This document shows, one piece after another, positions 12,101 through 24,221 of a stretch of 64,000 bases of DNA. The stretch spans positions 682,001-746,000 of the forward strand of contig JAALGY010000004.1 of assembly GCA_032358165.1 (NCBI GenBank), written 5' to 3'. The stretch is from Diplosphaera chodatii (lineage: Eukaryota; Chlorophyta; Trebouxiophyceae; Prasiolales; Stichococcaceae). Below the pieces are notes generated by a model. That model saw only the letters and a list, made by a program, of their open reading frames with translations, was not told the DNA's origin and ran no database searches. The translations under genes were made by a program, and so were the position numbers. Numbering within the stretch: position 1 is the first letter of the stretch; each line of letters begins with the position of its first letter.

Positions 12101-15100
12101 CGCGTGTCGCAAAGCGGTGCAGGCTCTGACAGCCCTAGAGGTAAAGGCCTTAGTATTGCAAATTCGAAGGTGCATTGTCATGCTAGGGGCACCAACCGAT
12201 GTGCAGCTGCTCTCACCCCAAGCTCAATGAAGCCAGCAGCACTCTGCATTTGGCATTCTGTGCTCACTGTTAGGGCTGCCCCTGCAGGGCGCAACCCCAG
12301 GCGGAGTAACATCGTCGGGAACGGCGGCAGCGGCCGCCGTCGCGGCTTCGTCGGCCGGTCCATGGACCGCGTGTTCGGCCGCCGCAGCGTGACGCCACTC
12401 GGCGACGAGCCCCTGGTGCGATCAACACCATTCAGAATCGCGTGACACGCAAGTCGACAAGTTGATAGGTCAGCAGTTTGGATCCTTGTTTGGCAACCCG
12501 CTGCTGTGCGGTTTCTGTGTCCACTGCATGCACGGGCGGCTTGTAGCAGGATGCGGCAGCAGTTGGCAAACGTTGCGCACGTGGCTGGGGTGTAGGTCCT
12601 GCATGCTGCATTGCAGTCGGAGGACCTGGAGGCGGCGCAGGCGGCATACGATGCGGCGGCGGCCGCCGCCCAGGGCCTGCACTGCGCCAACGCCGCGCTG
12701 GGCGGCAAGGTGGGTGCCACTCTGGCTGCGTTGGTTGCTGTTCGAGTGCACTCCTCAGTGCAATGCATGGCAGCAGCAGGCATGTAGCGCAGTCTGGGTG
12801 CAGAATGCACATCACCTCGCTGCTGGGTGTGCGCTGCATTGCACAGCTGCATCCGGCTGCGCTGTGATGAAACCACAGCGTGCCAATGCTGGCACTGTTG
12901 TGCTGCACCATGTGCACATAGCGGCAGCTTCCTAGCTGGCCAGCACCACTATGGCATCTGGCAGCTCGGTGCCAAGCCTACCAGCGATCTGCAGCACCTC
13001 GTGCTGCTTATGGCTGGGTGCGTCTGCACTGTGCCAGGTGTTGGTCCCATTGCATCCCGTCGGAAGATGGCAATCTGCTCTGAGCTGGACAGAAGCAAGG
13101 CCTGGCCAAATGGCTGCAAAGCGTTGGCAAGCCAAGCCTGATTGCAGCAACCGTACGCTTGTTGACACCAGGAGTTCGTTTTCTAGCAGCGAATCCAGGT
13201 TTCTGACGAACCTGGAAGTGCACTGGCGGCAACGTCCATGGCTCTGCCAAGTGCAGGACAAGCGCAGCAACAAGGCCGAGGCAGAGGCGGAGGCGCAGCT
13301 GCAGCGCCACGCCCAGCACCTGGCAGCCCTGAAGCGACGGCTCGGCATCGACATCAGCAACCCAACTGAAGCTGAGGGCGACGCTGCGGCAACAGGGTCA
13401 GGTGCTTCAGCAGTGCCGCCAGCTGCAGTCTGAAGTCCCGTCCAGGGAGTGCTGACAAGACTGGACGCTTTGCTGGACACGCCAGGCTTCCCCGATCTTG
13501 GAAGCAGACGAGGTCTGTCCAATGACACCATGTGACCGGCGTCAGCAGGTGCTGCTGCTGCGGGGGAGCGGGTGCGCCGGGCTGCGGAGGCGAGTCGGGC
13601 CTCGGTGGAGGCGGCCCGTCGCCACGACGACGAGTGCGCACACACCCTCCAGAGAGGGCGTCAGCACTTGGACACAGTCACACGCCTGGCCTGCACACTG
13701 ATCGGTTTGCCGCTCTGTGGTTCCGCGCTCTCACAAGCTCCCGCGGCATCAGCCAGCATGTGTGGGAATGATGAGAGTCAGTGTGGTGGACCTCGTGCAA
13801 ATGTCGTTGTCACCATCACAGCGTGCTGCTTGCAGGTCTGCATCTGCGGGGAGCCCCAGGTCCGCCGACAGCCCCCGGTCTTCGATCGGACTGCCGCCAG
13901 TGGCTGCGGCTCTGGCGACCGCCGGAGCGCTGCCCGGGACCTACTCCGGCGGCGCTGCCAAGACCGCTGCTGCTGCTCCACTCACCACCCCAAGCAGCAG
14001 CAGTTCAAGTGCGCTTGGTTTTGTGCTAGCATAGCTCGCTGTGCAAGGGAAAGCGACTGCTTGCTGGTGCACAGATGGCCCAGGGGGCAGCAATGTGCTA
14101 GCAGCCCCCGGGAGGCTGTGCGGCATTCCCGCTGCTCTCTCGACACGGCGGCCAGCACTCCCAAGCCGTACGCTGCGAGCCCCAACTTATAATTCGTCCG
14201 CCAACTGCTGCCTGATCAGCACCTTGTGTTGCACCCTGCAGGCCCGAGGCCCACTGCCACCTGGGCCGCCAGGACGCCGCTTGCAGCGCAGCCGAGAGCG
14301 GCTGCCCCTGCCGCCACTGTTGTCAAGGGTGTGCTGTGTCTGGCAACACTGAACGCCTAATCATCTCAGGCAGCATGTTTTGAGCACCGTGCCAACGACT
14401 GCGCTCTGCAGGGAAGTCAATACTCTCGGTGCATCTGACTCGCAAAACTGCTGCTTGCAGATGTCCTATATACATATTGCAGTCTCCTGCTCATGCAGAG
14501 GAGGTTGTCATCACTGCGACTGCCGCACAACCAGGGCCGCCGGCAGGCGCTGCCGCCGCTGAGCGCGGGGTGGAGTCAACGGACTGGGCGCTGGCGGCCG
14601 CGGGCGGGGACCCCACGCTGACGGCTGCGGACCGGGCGATCGCCAGCGCCACCGCATTCCTGAACAGCCCGCTGGCCGACCTCGGGGACGGCGCCGATGT
14701 TGCGACCGTTGCTCCAGGTTGTTGACATGAAATGGACTCTCGTGGTGTCCTATTCAGGTGTTCTCTCTGACTTGCCATCAAGCCGCTGCAAAGCATTTTG
14801 CTTCAAGCCCGTATTGCTGTGGCTCCTCACACGTGTGCGCCATCTCGTGAGCTCTGATGACAGCCCTGGCTCTTTGCTTTCTGCCTGACGTTGCAATGGG
14901 CTGCTGTGCTGGCAAACAGTATCGATTCTGGTTGCCTTCAAGTAGAGCGTACCACCCCAGCAAAGCTGCTGGGATGTTTCGCTGTATTATCAGGGTCATC
15001 CAGGGCTGACATCACGACCCATGTTGAACCTTGGAGCAACAGCTTGTGATGATTTGCATGCTCGATTGCAGACAAGAAGACATAACCAAGATGTCAATAC

Positions 15101-18100
15101 AACTGTACGGCTCATCTCTGCTACAGATGCTGTTGTGGCAGGCCCGGCGGTGCCTAACAGGCGCACCCGCCCTGCAGGCGCATCTGAGCCGGCGGGGGTG
15201 ACCATCTTCACCGTGGAGACACCTGCAGGCCCCGCCACGCCCGACAGGACGCCCCTGCCGCCAGCAGCTGCGGCAAGCCCCGCCACCATCGGCGCTGCTG
15301 CGGCTGGGGCGGCGCCCAGTGGAGACTCCAGCGGCGGTGCGACTGACGCCCGGCAGCGCCGCTCGAACCCCGTGGCAGATCAGGGTGCACAAACTGGTGC
15401 CAGGGACAGGGCGGCGACACCTGTTGCACGCACAGGTGTGACTGCAATCAGGGCACACGTGTGGGCTGGGGCTGCCTGTGCAGCCGTGCTGCAGAGGCGC
15501 ATGCGGGGAAGATGCAGCAGGTTGCCTCAGGCTGGAGCTTGCATGGGGCTGGCATGGAGCTGCAAGGCCAGGCAGGAGGTGGCGTGATCAGCCCAGCGTC
15601 GTTGGTGGGGTCGCTCTCACTGGACGTGGTTGCAGCTGTGCAGGTGCGCACCTGTCGCCGCGAGCCCTGGCGTACATGGACATTCATCTGGAGGAGGAGA
15701 GGGCTGACGCCGCGGCCCTCGACACAGGTGACGATGTGGTGCCACACCAATAAACATCATCATGCATGGCACAGCAGACATGAATATGCATCACAACACG
15801 CTGCTGACTGTGGCTGCATCAAGCAGTTGCGCATGTGCCTGATGGTGGGCAGCTTAATCGGCAGCATTGGCAAATGTGATTGGTCATGCCTGCAGCGCTA
15901 TATGCATTGCTGCGCAACATCTTGAGCTGCACTGCTGAATCATTTGTCAGGTCACCGCATGTGTTTGTAACGGTAGCCTGATTCACTCGCTGATTCTGTT
16001 GAATGCAGCAGCAGGCATGTCGCAGCAGATCCGCGCTGCTTCAGTCGAGGCTCCCGCTGCTCTCCCGCAGCTGCCGCCGCCGTTGCCTGTGGAACCCCGC
16101 AGCAGCGCACCTCCTGGAGTATCTGCCACAACTCTGCACGCACCGGACGGTGCATCCAGCCCCTTGTAGACACGCTGTCTCGACGGCTGCCTGGCCAGCT
16201 GAAACACTTAGAAAACGACAATGCCTTTTCAACTGCAACCCAATTGCATGTCTACATGATGTGGCTGACAAGCATGGATGGTGCCTTTGGAATTGCACGA
16301 AAACTTGGCCTGGGGTGCTGTATGAAGCTACTCAGGCTGACAACTTGCAGCGTCACCTTGCACGTGCAAGGCTCAGCAAGGTTGCTCTCACTGGTGGTGT
16401 TGGTGCCAGAGGGGACGCAATGCTGCGCAGGTGCACACCTGTCACCCCGAGCCCTGGCGTACATGGACATTTACACAACAGAGGAGGCTGCCGGTGCGGC
16501 ACCCGGCCAACTGCAAGGTGGGACCGCATCGCTGCCTCTGCAGTTTCGACTGTGTGGCACAAGGCACTGGTGCTGTCCGTGGTCCATGCTTGGCTGCAGC
16601 AAGCAGAGGCATGTCCTCGCGCCACAGCATGGGAATGCCACCAGTGCTTCTGCGGTGTTCTTCAGCCTCGACAGGCTGCTGCCGTTCTTGCAGCAGGCGG
16701 TTGTCAGACGAAGCACCTCGCTGCTGTCAAATATATCTGTATCAATTGTGCTGCTGCTCCTGCAGACGAGGGCACGGCAAAAGTTCATCAGACGCCGCGC
16801 GCCGCGCTGGCCCGCCAGCTGTCTCAATTGGATGCGGCCGCTAATGTGGCAATGGCTGGTGCCGCTGCACCCGCATCTGTGGTGAGCTGAAGTCAAAAAA
16901 CTTGCAAGGAAGCTTGCGTGTGTTCATACAGTAACACCTGGAGTATCATCGAGGCTGCAGGTGTTTGAGGCGAGGCAGGCACTGCAGGTAGTGCCGATGG
17001 TGGCAGACCTGCAGTGTTCATCTTCATGACTCATCTGCAACCCCGAGAGCTTCTCAGCTTGTGACGAGCTGGTGTCACAAACAGCACAACAACCGAAGCA
17101 AACATTGCTATCTCGACACCGAGCTGGAGCCTGCCACATGCAATGCTAGCACACAAAATCTGCAGGGCGCTGAGGCGGAAGCTGTACCCGAGGTCCCTGC
17201 TGCACCAGCCGTCAGGATGCGGACGCAGGTGCTGGCAGAGGAGGCGGCTGGAGCGGAGCTGGCGGCAGCCCGCGAGGAGGACGTGCTGCTGGTGAGCTAT
17301 TATGGACGCACGTGCATGTCTGTACTCTCTGGAATGAGGTCTCAGTCAGCTGCTGGACAGCGCCCCGACGAGACTCAAGCAGCATGCTAGGGCGTGTGTT
17401 ACAGACAAACCTGTCACTGGCTGCAAAGCTGCCAGAGTCAACAGCCAAAGCCACATCCGTGCAGGTAAAGCAGGCGGTCAGCAGGCGCGGCGGGCTGCCT
17501 GTGCCCACGAGTGGGCTGCTGGCTACCGGAGCTCCCCCCGCTGCTGACAGTGCATCTGCTGCGTCCTACCGGGTGCGCCGGCATGCACTGGACTGCTAAC
17601 ATGTACATGCTGCCCAACGCACATATCCTTCTTGCATGCTGACGCTTTTCCACCAGTGCAACATGGTAACGCATGTGCGTGAGCACCAGCGGTAATATGC
17701 CCAGCTTCTTTGCCCCCGCAACTTGTGCAGGCTGCAGTGCTGGAGGTCGAGGAAGCGGATGCACGCATGGAAGCCGCAGCTGCAGCGGCAGCCGCCCAGC
17801 CCCCTGCAGCTCCCGCGTTGGCAGTCAGGACGGTTGTCGCTGCGGAGCCAGCTGCTGCAGACGCTGCCGCTGCAGAGCCAGACTCTGCAGCAGCCACACT
17901 TGACTCTACAACAGTCAGAACATCGCTGCGGGCGCCCGCTGCAGCGGTTACCGAAATCGAGGCTGCTGTGGAGGTGGAGGCTCCAGTGCCTGCGCCTGCA
18001 GGTATAACAGTGTTTCCTGTTGGCCGCACACCCTCTGTGGCAGACATGTATTCTTCCATTGTTCAAGCTTGTGCCCACACTGAGACATGTGTACTTTCGA

Positions 18101-21100
18101 GATGCCTCAGTTGGCTATGATGAATGCTATGGTACACACACAGACATGTGCTGCATGATGCACAACATAGTGTGGCACTGGTCTGACGCTGCAACTCGTG
18201 CGTACTGGCTGCTGGCTGCAGCTGTGGAACCTCCCCGGACCAAAACCAAGCGCAAGCCCCGGGAAGACGAGCTGCCCTGGGTGCGCATGCCGGCGCACGC
18301 CACCTGCTCTGACGGCATACACCTTCTGGAACCTGGACATGCAGTCGCCGCGCTGCAGCCTTGCGTCAACTTCTTGCACATGCCATGTATAGCTTGCTTG
18401 AGGGGCATTGAGGTGCTGCCACAATGCACTACAGGGCCTGGACCCGCCCATGCTGGACGCGCCCTGGCCCTCCGGCTTCGGGCCGCCCGCGCAGCGACAG
18501 GCGCCGCTGGTCGAGGTGCCCCCGGCACCAGAAGTGGATGTTGCAGAGACGGTGGCGGTCGAGGGCGAGGTCGACATCCTGCCGGGCGGCACTCTGCGCC
18601 TAGGTGGACAACCAGAAGGCCAAAAATCACTGCTGTTCTGCTCACTACGGACAGCGATGCGGCTGAGCTGGATGCCGACCCTGCAAGAGAGCCTGCAAAG
18701 CAGTGCACTGGGGATTGTGCCATTGCCCTTGAGTCGTGGGTACTGCCCGTGACTAAAGCCACACAGGTGCAGACCCCAGTGCCATACCGAGGCAGCATGT
18801 CGATCCCACTGCATAAAAGAGAGAGAAAACTCGGTAGTTATGCCCTGCAAGTTCTCAACCATGCACGATGTGACAGGACTTGCTCATCTGTCTCAGGCGA
18901 TGTAGTTGATGCATTCCCTACAGGTGAGGCGGAGGCGGTGGCGGCAGCGGTGAAGGCCCGCAGCCACGTGGCATCGCCACCGGTGCCACCGCCGCGGCGC
19001 CCCGTTGCCCACGCACTGGACTTCGCAGACAAGCCCCGCCGTGCCAAGTGAGCCTATCAATATATCACAACTGCCTATGGGTGCCGATGCAATGCGTGAA
19101 CCCGGAAGTGCATCCAGGATGCTGCAGTGTGTGGTCACAGGTAGCCACGAGCCTGCTCTGAGTGATGAGGAACCTCCTCATCACAGGGCCGTGAAATATG
19201 TTTGAATGAACTCTTGCTTGCTCATCGACACAATTCAGTGATCGGATCATGAGCTTGCTCAGGCGCTGACGATGACTGCTGTTCTGCCACGTCATGTCTG
19301 CCACATCAGCACGCAGCGCCAAAGTGCATAGTACCGCCTGCGGCTGCTGGTGCAATCAGGTTGCAATGTCCGGCAGGCATAGAGCACCGACTTGGGGTGG
19401 AAAGCGTAGCAGTTGCGAAATGCCGTGTTTCCCACATCTCTTATCCTGCTCTGTGCCATCTTGTACTGCGTGTACCTGCCTAACAGCAAGAGGTCAAGCT
19501 CAGGGTTGCGTACAGAGCTGCATTCTGTGTATCAAGCCAAACATGGCCAGCCCGCTGTGTTGCCTGCAGGAAGGAGATCAGCATGGACGACATTTGGCCC
19601 GGCATCATGCTGGAGCCGGCCGCGGTCCCGGCCTACAGCTACTCTGGCGGAATCACGCTGGACGCCCCAGGTGTGCAAGGCCTCTCACCTGTGTTGGCTG
19701 TTCCTCGCGGCTTGGCACGGCATGTGGTGTGGTGCGTGCGATGCTGCTCGGCTGCTGCGCTGTGCACCACGCGTGAGCTATCACAGTGTTGCTGTCACCT
19801 ACCAGCACTTGGTATATCTAGCTTGGCTGCTCAGCGGACGGCAAAGCTTCATCTGCAATGCTGGTGACTTACTCCAGCATGCACTGAAACATATTGCGGC
19901 AAAGCCCATGACATGCAGCGAAGCATGAGTGAGACACAGCCCGAAGAAACAACAGGATGACCGTTGAGCGGTGCCTTGGTTCAGGTGCTATGCTCCATCC
20001 CAGTGCTTGGGGCAAGCCCTTTGCCCACTGCAGCTGCCGCCAGACGCAGTCTGCGGATTAATTTGGGCCTACCACTGTGCAGACTACTGGTCGGGGCTGG
20101 CCACGCCGGCGAGTGTCCTGAGCCTGGGCGGCGCGGCGTCGCCGCTGCGCCTGCCGCCCGACGAGGCCTTCCGCACCCCGCCGCGCTTCACCCAGCGCCC
20201 CGCCCACACGGCGCTGCCGCCCCTCAGGTTGAGACAGTCGCCCGCTGGTGCCTAGTGAGCACATTTAGACGTTGAAAAGCCGTAGCAGCTCTGATGCTTC
20301 CTAGTAACTGGGAGCAGCTGCATGGAGGAGAGCGCTGCTGTGCAGTCTGTGTGGTCCTTCGTGTTCAGCACCTGATGCCTGCAGCTCGGCCTCAGTCAAG
20401 CATGGGAGCAGCTTGCACATGCATTCCGATCACAGCAGCACCTCCCATGCAGGCCGGCTCCAGTGACTGCGCCATCACCATCGGTGTACGAGGGCCCTGC
20501 GGTCTTCACTCCGCCAGTGCAGCCATCCGGCGGACACCGCGGCTTGGCTTCTCCTGCATCAAGCTTCCTGTCGCCAGCTGGGCCCAAGGCGAGCTGCTGT
20601 AAGATGGCGCTTGCTCAGGTGTCAGTGGCTATGCCGTGCACTGATCTTGCCCCACATTGAGGCAGCTGGTGCCACATTGGGCATCCAGCCGGCAGCTCAG
20701 CGGGCATGTCCGATGGCTGAGCGCCGTCTGGAGGCACCAGAGCACAGCTGCCTTTCACAAAGATCATCACCGGCTGCTGTTGCAATGAACAAGCTGTGCA
20801 TTGAGCTTGAAGTGTTGGGTTGCCACACACCTCCTGTGTTAGAAGTGGTCGTGGGCCAGTGTAGAAGCTATCTTGAGCACTTGATTGTATGCAGACCCCG
20901 TGTTTGCTTGCAGTCTTGGTACACGCTCCTCTTGGTACGCGCTCCCACTGGGACATGCGCCACCCTGTATCCCCGCAGGTGCTGGACATGGGCGACATAC
21001 TGCCGGCCGGCAGCGTACGCGACGCCGGCGGCCGCCTCACCCTCGACTGGCTGCCCGTCTACCGCGAGTGCGCCCTCAGACCATGACTCACAGTTTTACT

Positions 21101-22136
21101 GAACATGGTACCACCGTCCCGCAGGAACACCACTGTGTTTCTATAGCGTATTTGCTCGTGCTGCTCGTTAACAGCTATAGAACTTGAGTGCACAGTCAGT
21201 TGGCAACATGTGCCAGCCGTAAGGCTAGAGCATCTGCGTGCTGCAACTGCTGGCGTTCAACCTGCTGAATGTGATGATGGCGTGTGTGCCTGCCTATACA
21301 CAGCTACTCTGGTGGCAAACGGCGCAGGTCATAGCAGTGTGGCTTGATGCTAATACCCTCTTTCACCTGCAGGCAGCTGGCAGCTGCTGCGCCGCCGCAG
21401 CCGCCACGAGCGTCCCTGGCACCTGGCGCTGCGCCGCTGCTGACGGCTGCAGAGCGCGCCGCAACGGTGGAGGCCACCCTGGAGACGGACATCGAGGTGA
21501 CTCTCTTTACACCAAATTTTGTTGCAAATTTCATTGTTCGGTCCCCAGCCCTCTTCCAGACAAGCCTTTCGTTGCTAGGATGGCACCAGTGCAACTGCGA
21601 TCGCACACAACTGCGTATGCTTCTGGTGCTCCTGTATAGCACAGGACTAGGCTGTGATGTGCAGATCTGCAACGCAGCTGGTGCTGGGTGCGTAGCATGG
21701 TTGCCGCTGCCAGTGGTGGCAGCCCACCATGTCCATGTTGCCGCACATGCTTCGCAGCATCGCAGAGGGTTGCCAAACATGCGCACAGGTGCGCACCCCT
21801 CCGGGAAGGGAGATGCCGGCGGACGCGCAGCACGAGCTGGCGCGCCGCGGCATCGCCGTCGTCGGCCGCGCCGCCCCCAACCTGGTGACACTTCCCCTCA
21901 ACTTGATACTGACTCAGTCGCACAATCAGAAGCGCGCATGCGATCACCTGCAGCGTGTGAACTCGGCAGCCGTTCAAGCATCATGCAAGTCAATGGTCAA
22001 GCATGAGCACCTGGGCCTGGTCACCTTGGACATGCGAAAGCGCCTGCGGCGCAGGTGGGGCTCACGGCGGATGCCTGATGTCGAGGCGGGACTGCAGGCA
22101 GGGATGCTGCACATACAACATGGGAGTGGGCGATGA
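6154..22136 (+). CDS. Very long multi-exon gene, Ala/Pro/Ser-rich protein of unknown function
   Basis: Not recognised. The putative start ATG (MASDSPGQAA) is at 6154. Early exons are phase compatible: 6154-6219, 6469-6543, 6786-6929, 7057-7139, 7354-7685, 7831-8308. Other open segments lie at 9156-9288, 9752-9994, 10317-10517, 11340-12140, 13260-13431, 14480-14722, 15140-15433, 17166-17291, 17731-18002, 18436-18605 and 18925-19047. The TGA at 19049-19051 sits inside a GTGAGC donor. Splicing to 19570 keeps frame, and phase-compatible exons follow (20083-20227, 20453 to about 20589, 20979 to about 21071, 21373-21496, 21789-21884, 21954-22136, TGA). The protein is mostly Ala/Pro/Ser/Gln linker with short helical or coiled-coil pieces (EKRQLLAARDAAAVEEQQR; RAAEASRASVEAARRHDDE). 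No catalytic motif, signal peptide or membrane segment is visible. A basic motif recurs: VFGRIFGRRSPG near 6490 and DRVFGRRSVTP near 12370. A scaffold or structural role is a guess. Middle exon limits are approximate, and two genes remain possible. Confidence 0.5.
15638..16518 (+). repeat. Tandemly duplicated exon inside the long gene
   Basis: Two segments about 785 nt apart encode nearly the same peptide. Copy 1 (about 15638-15727) reads AHLSPRALAYMDIHLEEE and copy 2 (about 16423-16518) reads AHLSPRALAYMDIYTTEE. The nucleotides match over the acceptor (GTGCAGGTGCGC versus GCGCAGGTGCAC) and the first 40 or so exon bases, and upstream flanks share GCTCTCACTGG. This points to duplication of an exon with its intron. 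Confidence 0.7.
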
Positions 22137-22677
22137 AGGGCGATGTGGCAGATGTTCATATAACTCCCACTTAGCGACCCTGACGGACGGGGGCGCAAGG
22201 CTGCATGGCGGTGCTGTGTATGTATGCTGAGTCCACGGGTATGCATGTAGGGTATAGCCGACTGTGATAGCTGTAAGCTGTAAACAGGGTTGCCAGAGCT
22301 GCACAGCAAGTGTGTGATCGGAGCAGTTGCATGCTAGGTGTTGGTTTTGCCGTCAATAGTTTGCAGTGATTTGCATGATGCTGTCTATGGCACGTTCTTC
22401 AGGATGTTGCCTCTGGTTCTGTTGGTTCAGGACCTTGCAAGCTGATTGTTTCGGCGCGCTAGGTCAACACAATCCGTATGCAAGTAGTGACTGGAGCTTG
22501 CTACTTCGTCCTGAGTCTGTGTCACAATGCTTGAACGCCTAATGCTACTTATGTACCAGCTTTTGGCTCTCTAAGTAACCACGCGCGTGACTCTGCGTGT
22601 CGTCCTTTGGATGCAACAGCTGTGGCGTATAGCAGCTGCGCCCTCCCTGACCTCATTGCTGTGTTACGACTCGTCTT
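22137..22677. other. Intergenic between convergent genes
   Basis: 3' flank of the long plus-strand gene and of the small minus-strand gene. AT content is higher than in neighbouring exons. No frame, RNA gene or repeat is apparent. Confidence 0.4.
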
Positions 22678-23417
22678 TCAGTGCAGCGGCCACTGAGGCG
22701 GCAACATCTTCGAACTTGGCACCTTCCCCTGCAGCACCCATGCGAGCTCGTTGGCGACTGTATTCGCACCTAAGCCAAGGCAGCTGACAAAGCTGACCGA
22801 ACAGCATCAGGACAACAGGAGCACCCAGCAAGGCATTCCGCAGCTGGCACCAAGAGACATTCGGAAGCTCGGCACCCACCCGTTTTGGAGGCCGCCCACC
22901 GGTACACAGCTGAGCGGCCCTCACTCACAGATGAGTCACCGGTGCCTGCGCAGAGCGACATGACCGTGGCCTGACACGGTGCACGAGTTGAAGCAGCTTT
23001 TGAGATGCATGCTCGTCAGGTGAGTATAGCAGTGCTGCTGGTCATTGCGAGATCTGCGGTTGGAAGGTGATCCTGGCAACCAGCGCTGCCTACCTTCCGC
23101 GTGGCTCTTCCACATGGCGATGGTCTTGTCCGTGTCGAGCTCCTGGTTGAGCTGGTGGCCCGCTGCCTGGAACTGCTGGTCGTTCTGCCCCGTGATCTTC
23201 ACGAACCTGCAGAGCGATGGGAGACAACTGGGACCATGCTCGGTGTGGCATCCACGCGGACCCTGCGCAAGGTGACCCACAGCATGTCGCGGGAGCAAAG
23301 GGTGTCAACTAGCTACTTACGAAAAATTGTTGGAGAGCTCATGGTACAATGTGCAGAGAAGCGATCTTACGTCTCTCTCGCGATCTTCACGAGGCTGATT
23401 GGGTCTGCCGTTGCCAT
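22678..23417 (-). CDS. Small protein of unknown function, about 79 aa, three exons
   Basis: Not recognised. The phase-consistent model is exon 1 23417-23371 (MATADPISLVKIARE, donor GTAAGA), exon 2 23206-23094 (FVKITGQNDQQFQAAGHQLN followed by QELDTDKTIAMWKSHAEG, donor GTAGGC) and exon 3 22757-22678 (VANELAWVLQGKVP, stop TGA). Lengths 47+113+80 sum to 80 codons. The first 55 residues are hydrophilic and probably helical, without signal peptide or membrane segment. Exon 3 is the least certain: another frame of the same exon ends KFEDVAASVAAALKDES with TAA at 22664-22666 but does not match phase. The exon 1/2 junction is well supported, and conserved-looking composition suggests a real small subunit of some complex. 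Confidence 0.45.
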
Positions 23418-24221
23418 ACCGCCACTGTCCATGTTCCAGTGCGCGTGCTTCAGTGGCCTGCGCCGCAGATAACTTGCGTGAGATTGAGGCTACATCAGCC
23501 ATCCTTTGTGAACGGTGAATGACCGTGCCAAGCAGCCATGCGGCTCGTTGCATGGTGAATGTACTGTGCATGGCCGCCAGAGCAGCAGCGTACTCTGAAA
23601 CTGTAGCGATCCCGTGACCTCTCACAACAATTGATTTGCGCAGTCACACTTGCTGAAAGCACGCAAGATGCACATGCACGTGCGTTCTCTGGACCTGGGC
23701 AGCAAGCGCAACAGATCACAAGAAATGGCTAAGCCTGTCTTGGGTTGGGCGGCCTACGCAGCTGCCTCAACCGCTAAACAATGACCATTCGGTGTGCCGT
23801 TGTACATGCGATCACAGCCGTGACAATGCTTTGCAGCACTGCACTCGCAATGTAGAAGCCACGTGGGTCAGCACACCTTCTGTCGTTCACGCGACGGACG
23901 TCGGCCAGGGGCTCGCGAGTTGATGTGGGCAACACGTCTGTTCACGAAGGTTCGCAGACTTGCTACAATGCCTAGCAAGGTCACAGTAGCGTGAAAAACA
24001 TTCTTCACGTGTGGATTCTGCTTCATCTCAGCTTCCAATACTGATCCTGGCCCTGGCTTGCACGACCATCTACACTGGGCTGACGACTTCAGATGTCGCT
24101 AGTCATTTCGCCCTGCTGCTGCGCGCTGCAGCCATGGCGAGTGCCTGCTTGCACGTCTACCATACGCGTGCACTGAGCATGTACTTCCAGAAATCCAATG
24201 TGCCGCGGCCGCCCGCGCCGC
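23418..24221. other. Spacer between two minus-strand genes
   Basis: Contains the upstream region of the small minus-strand gene and the 3' flank of the formyltransferase gene. A plus-strand open stretch at 24011-24241 is hydrophobic but lacks splice-supported continuation and runs into the antisense of the formyltransferase last exon. I see no feature to annotate. Confidence 0.35.

Noticed and set aside
19049..19051. TGA after DKPRRAK taken as the end of the long gene
   Set aside because: The bases form a GTGAGC donor. Splicing from 19047 to 19570 keeps the frame and leads into further phase-compatible exons.
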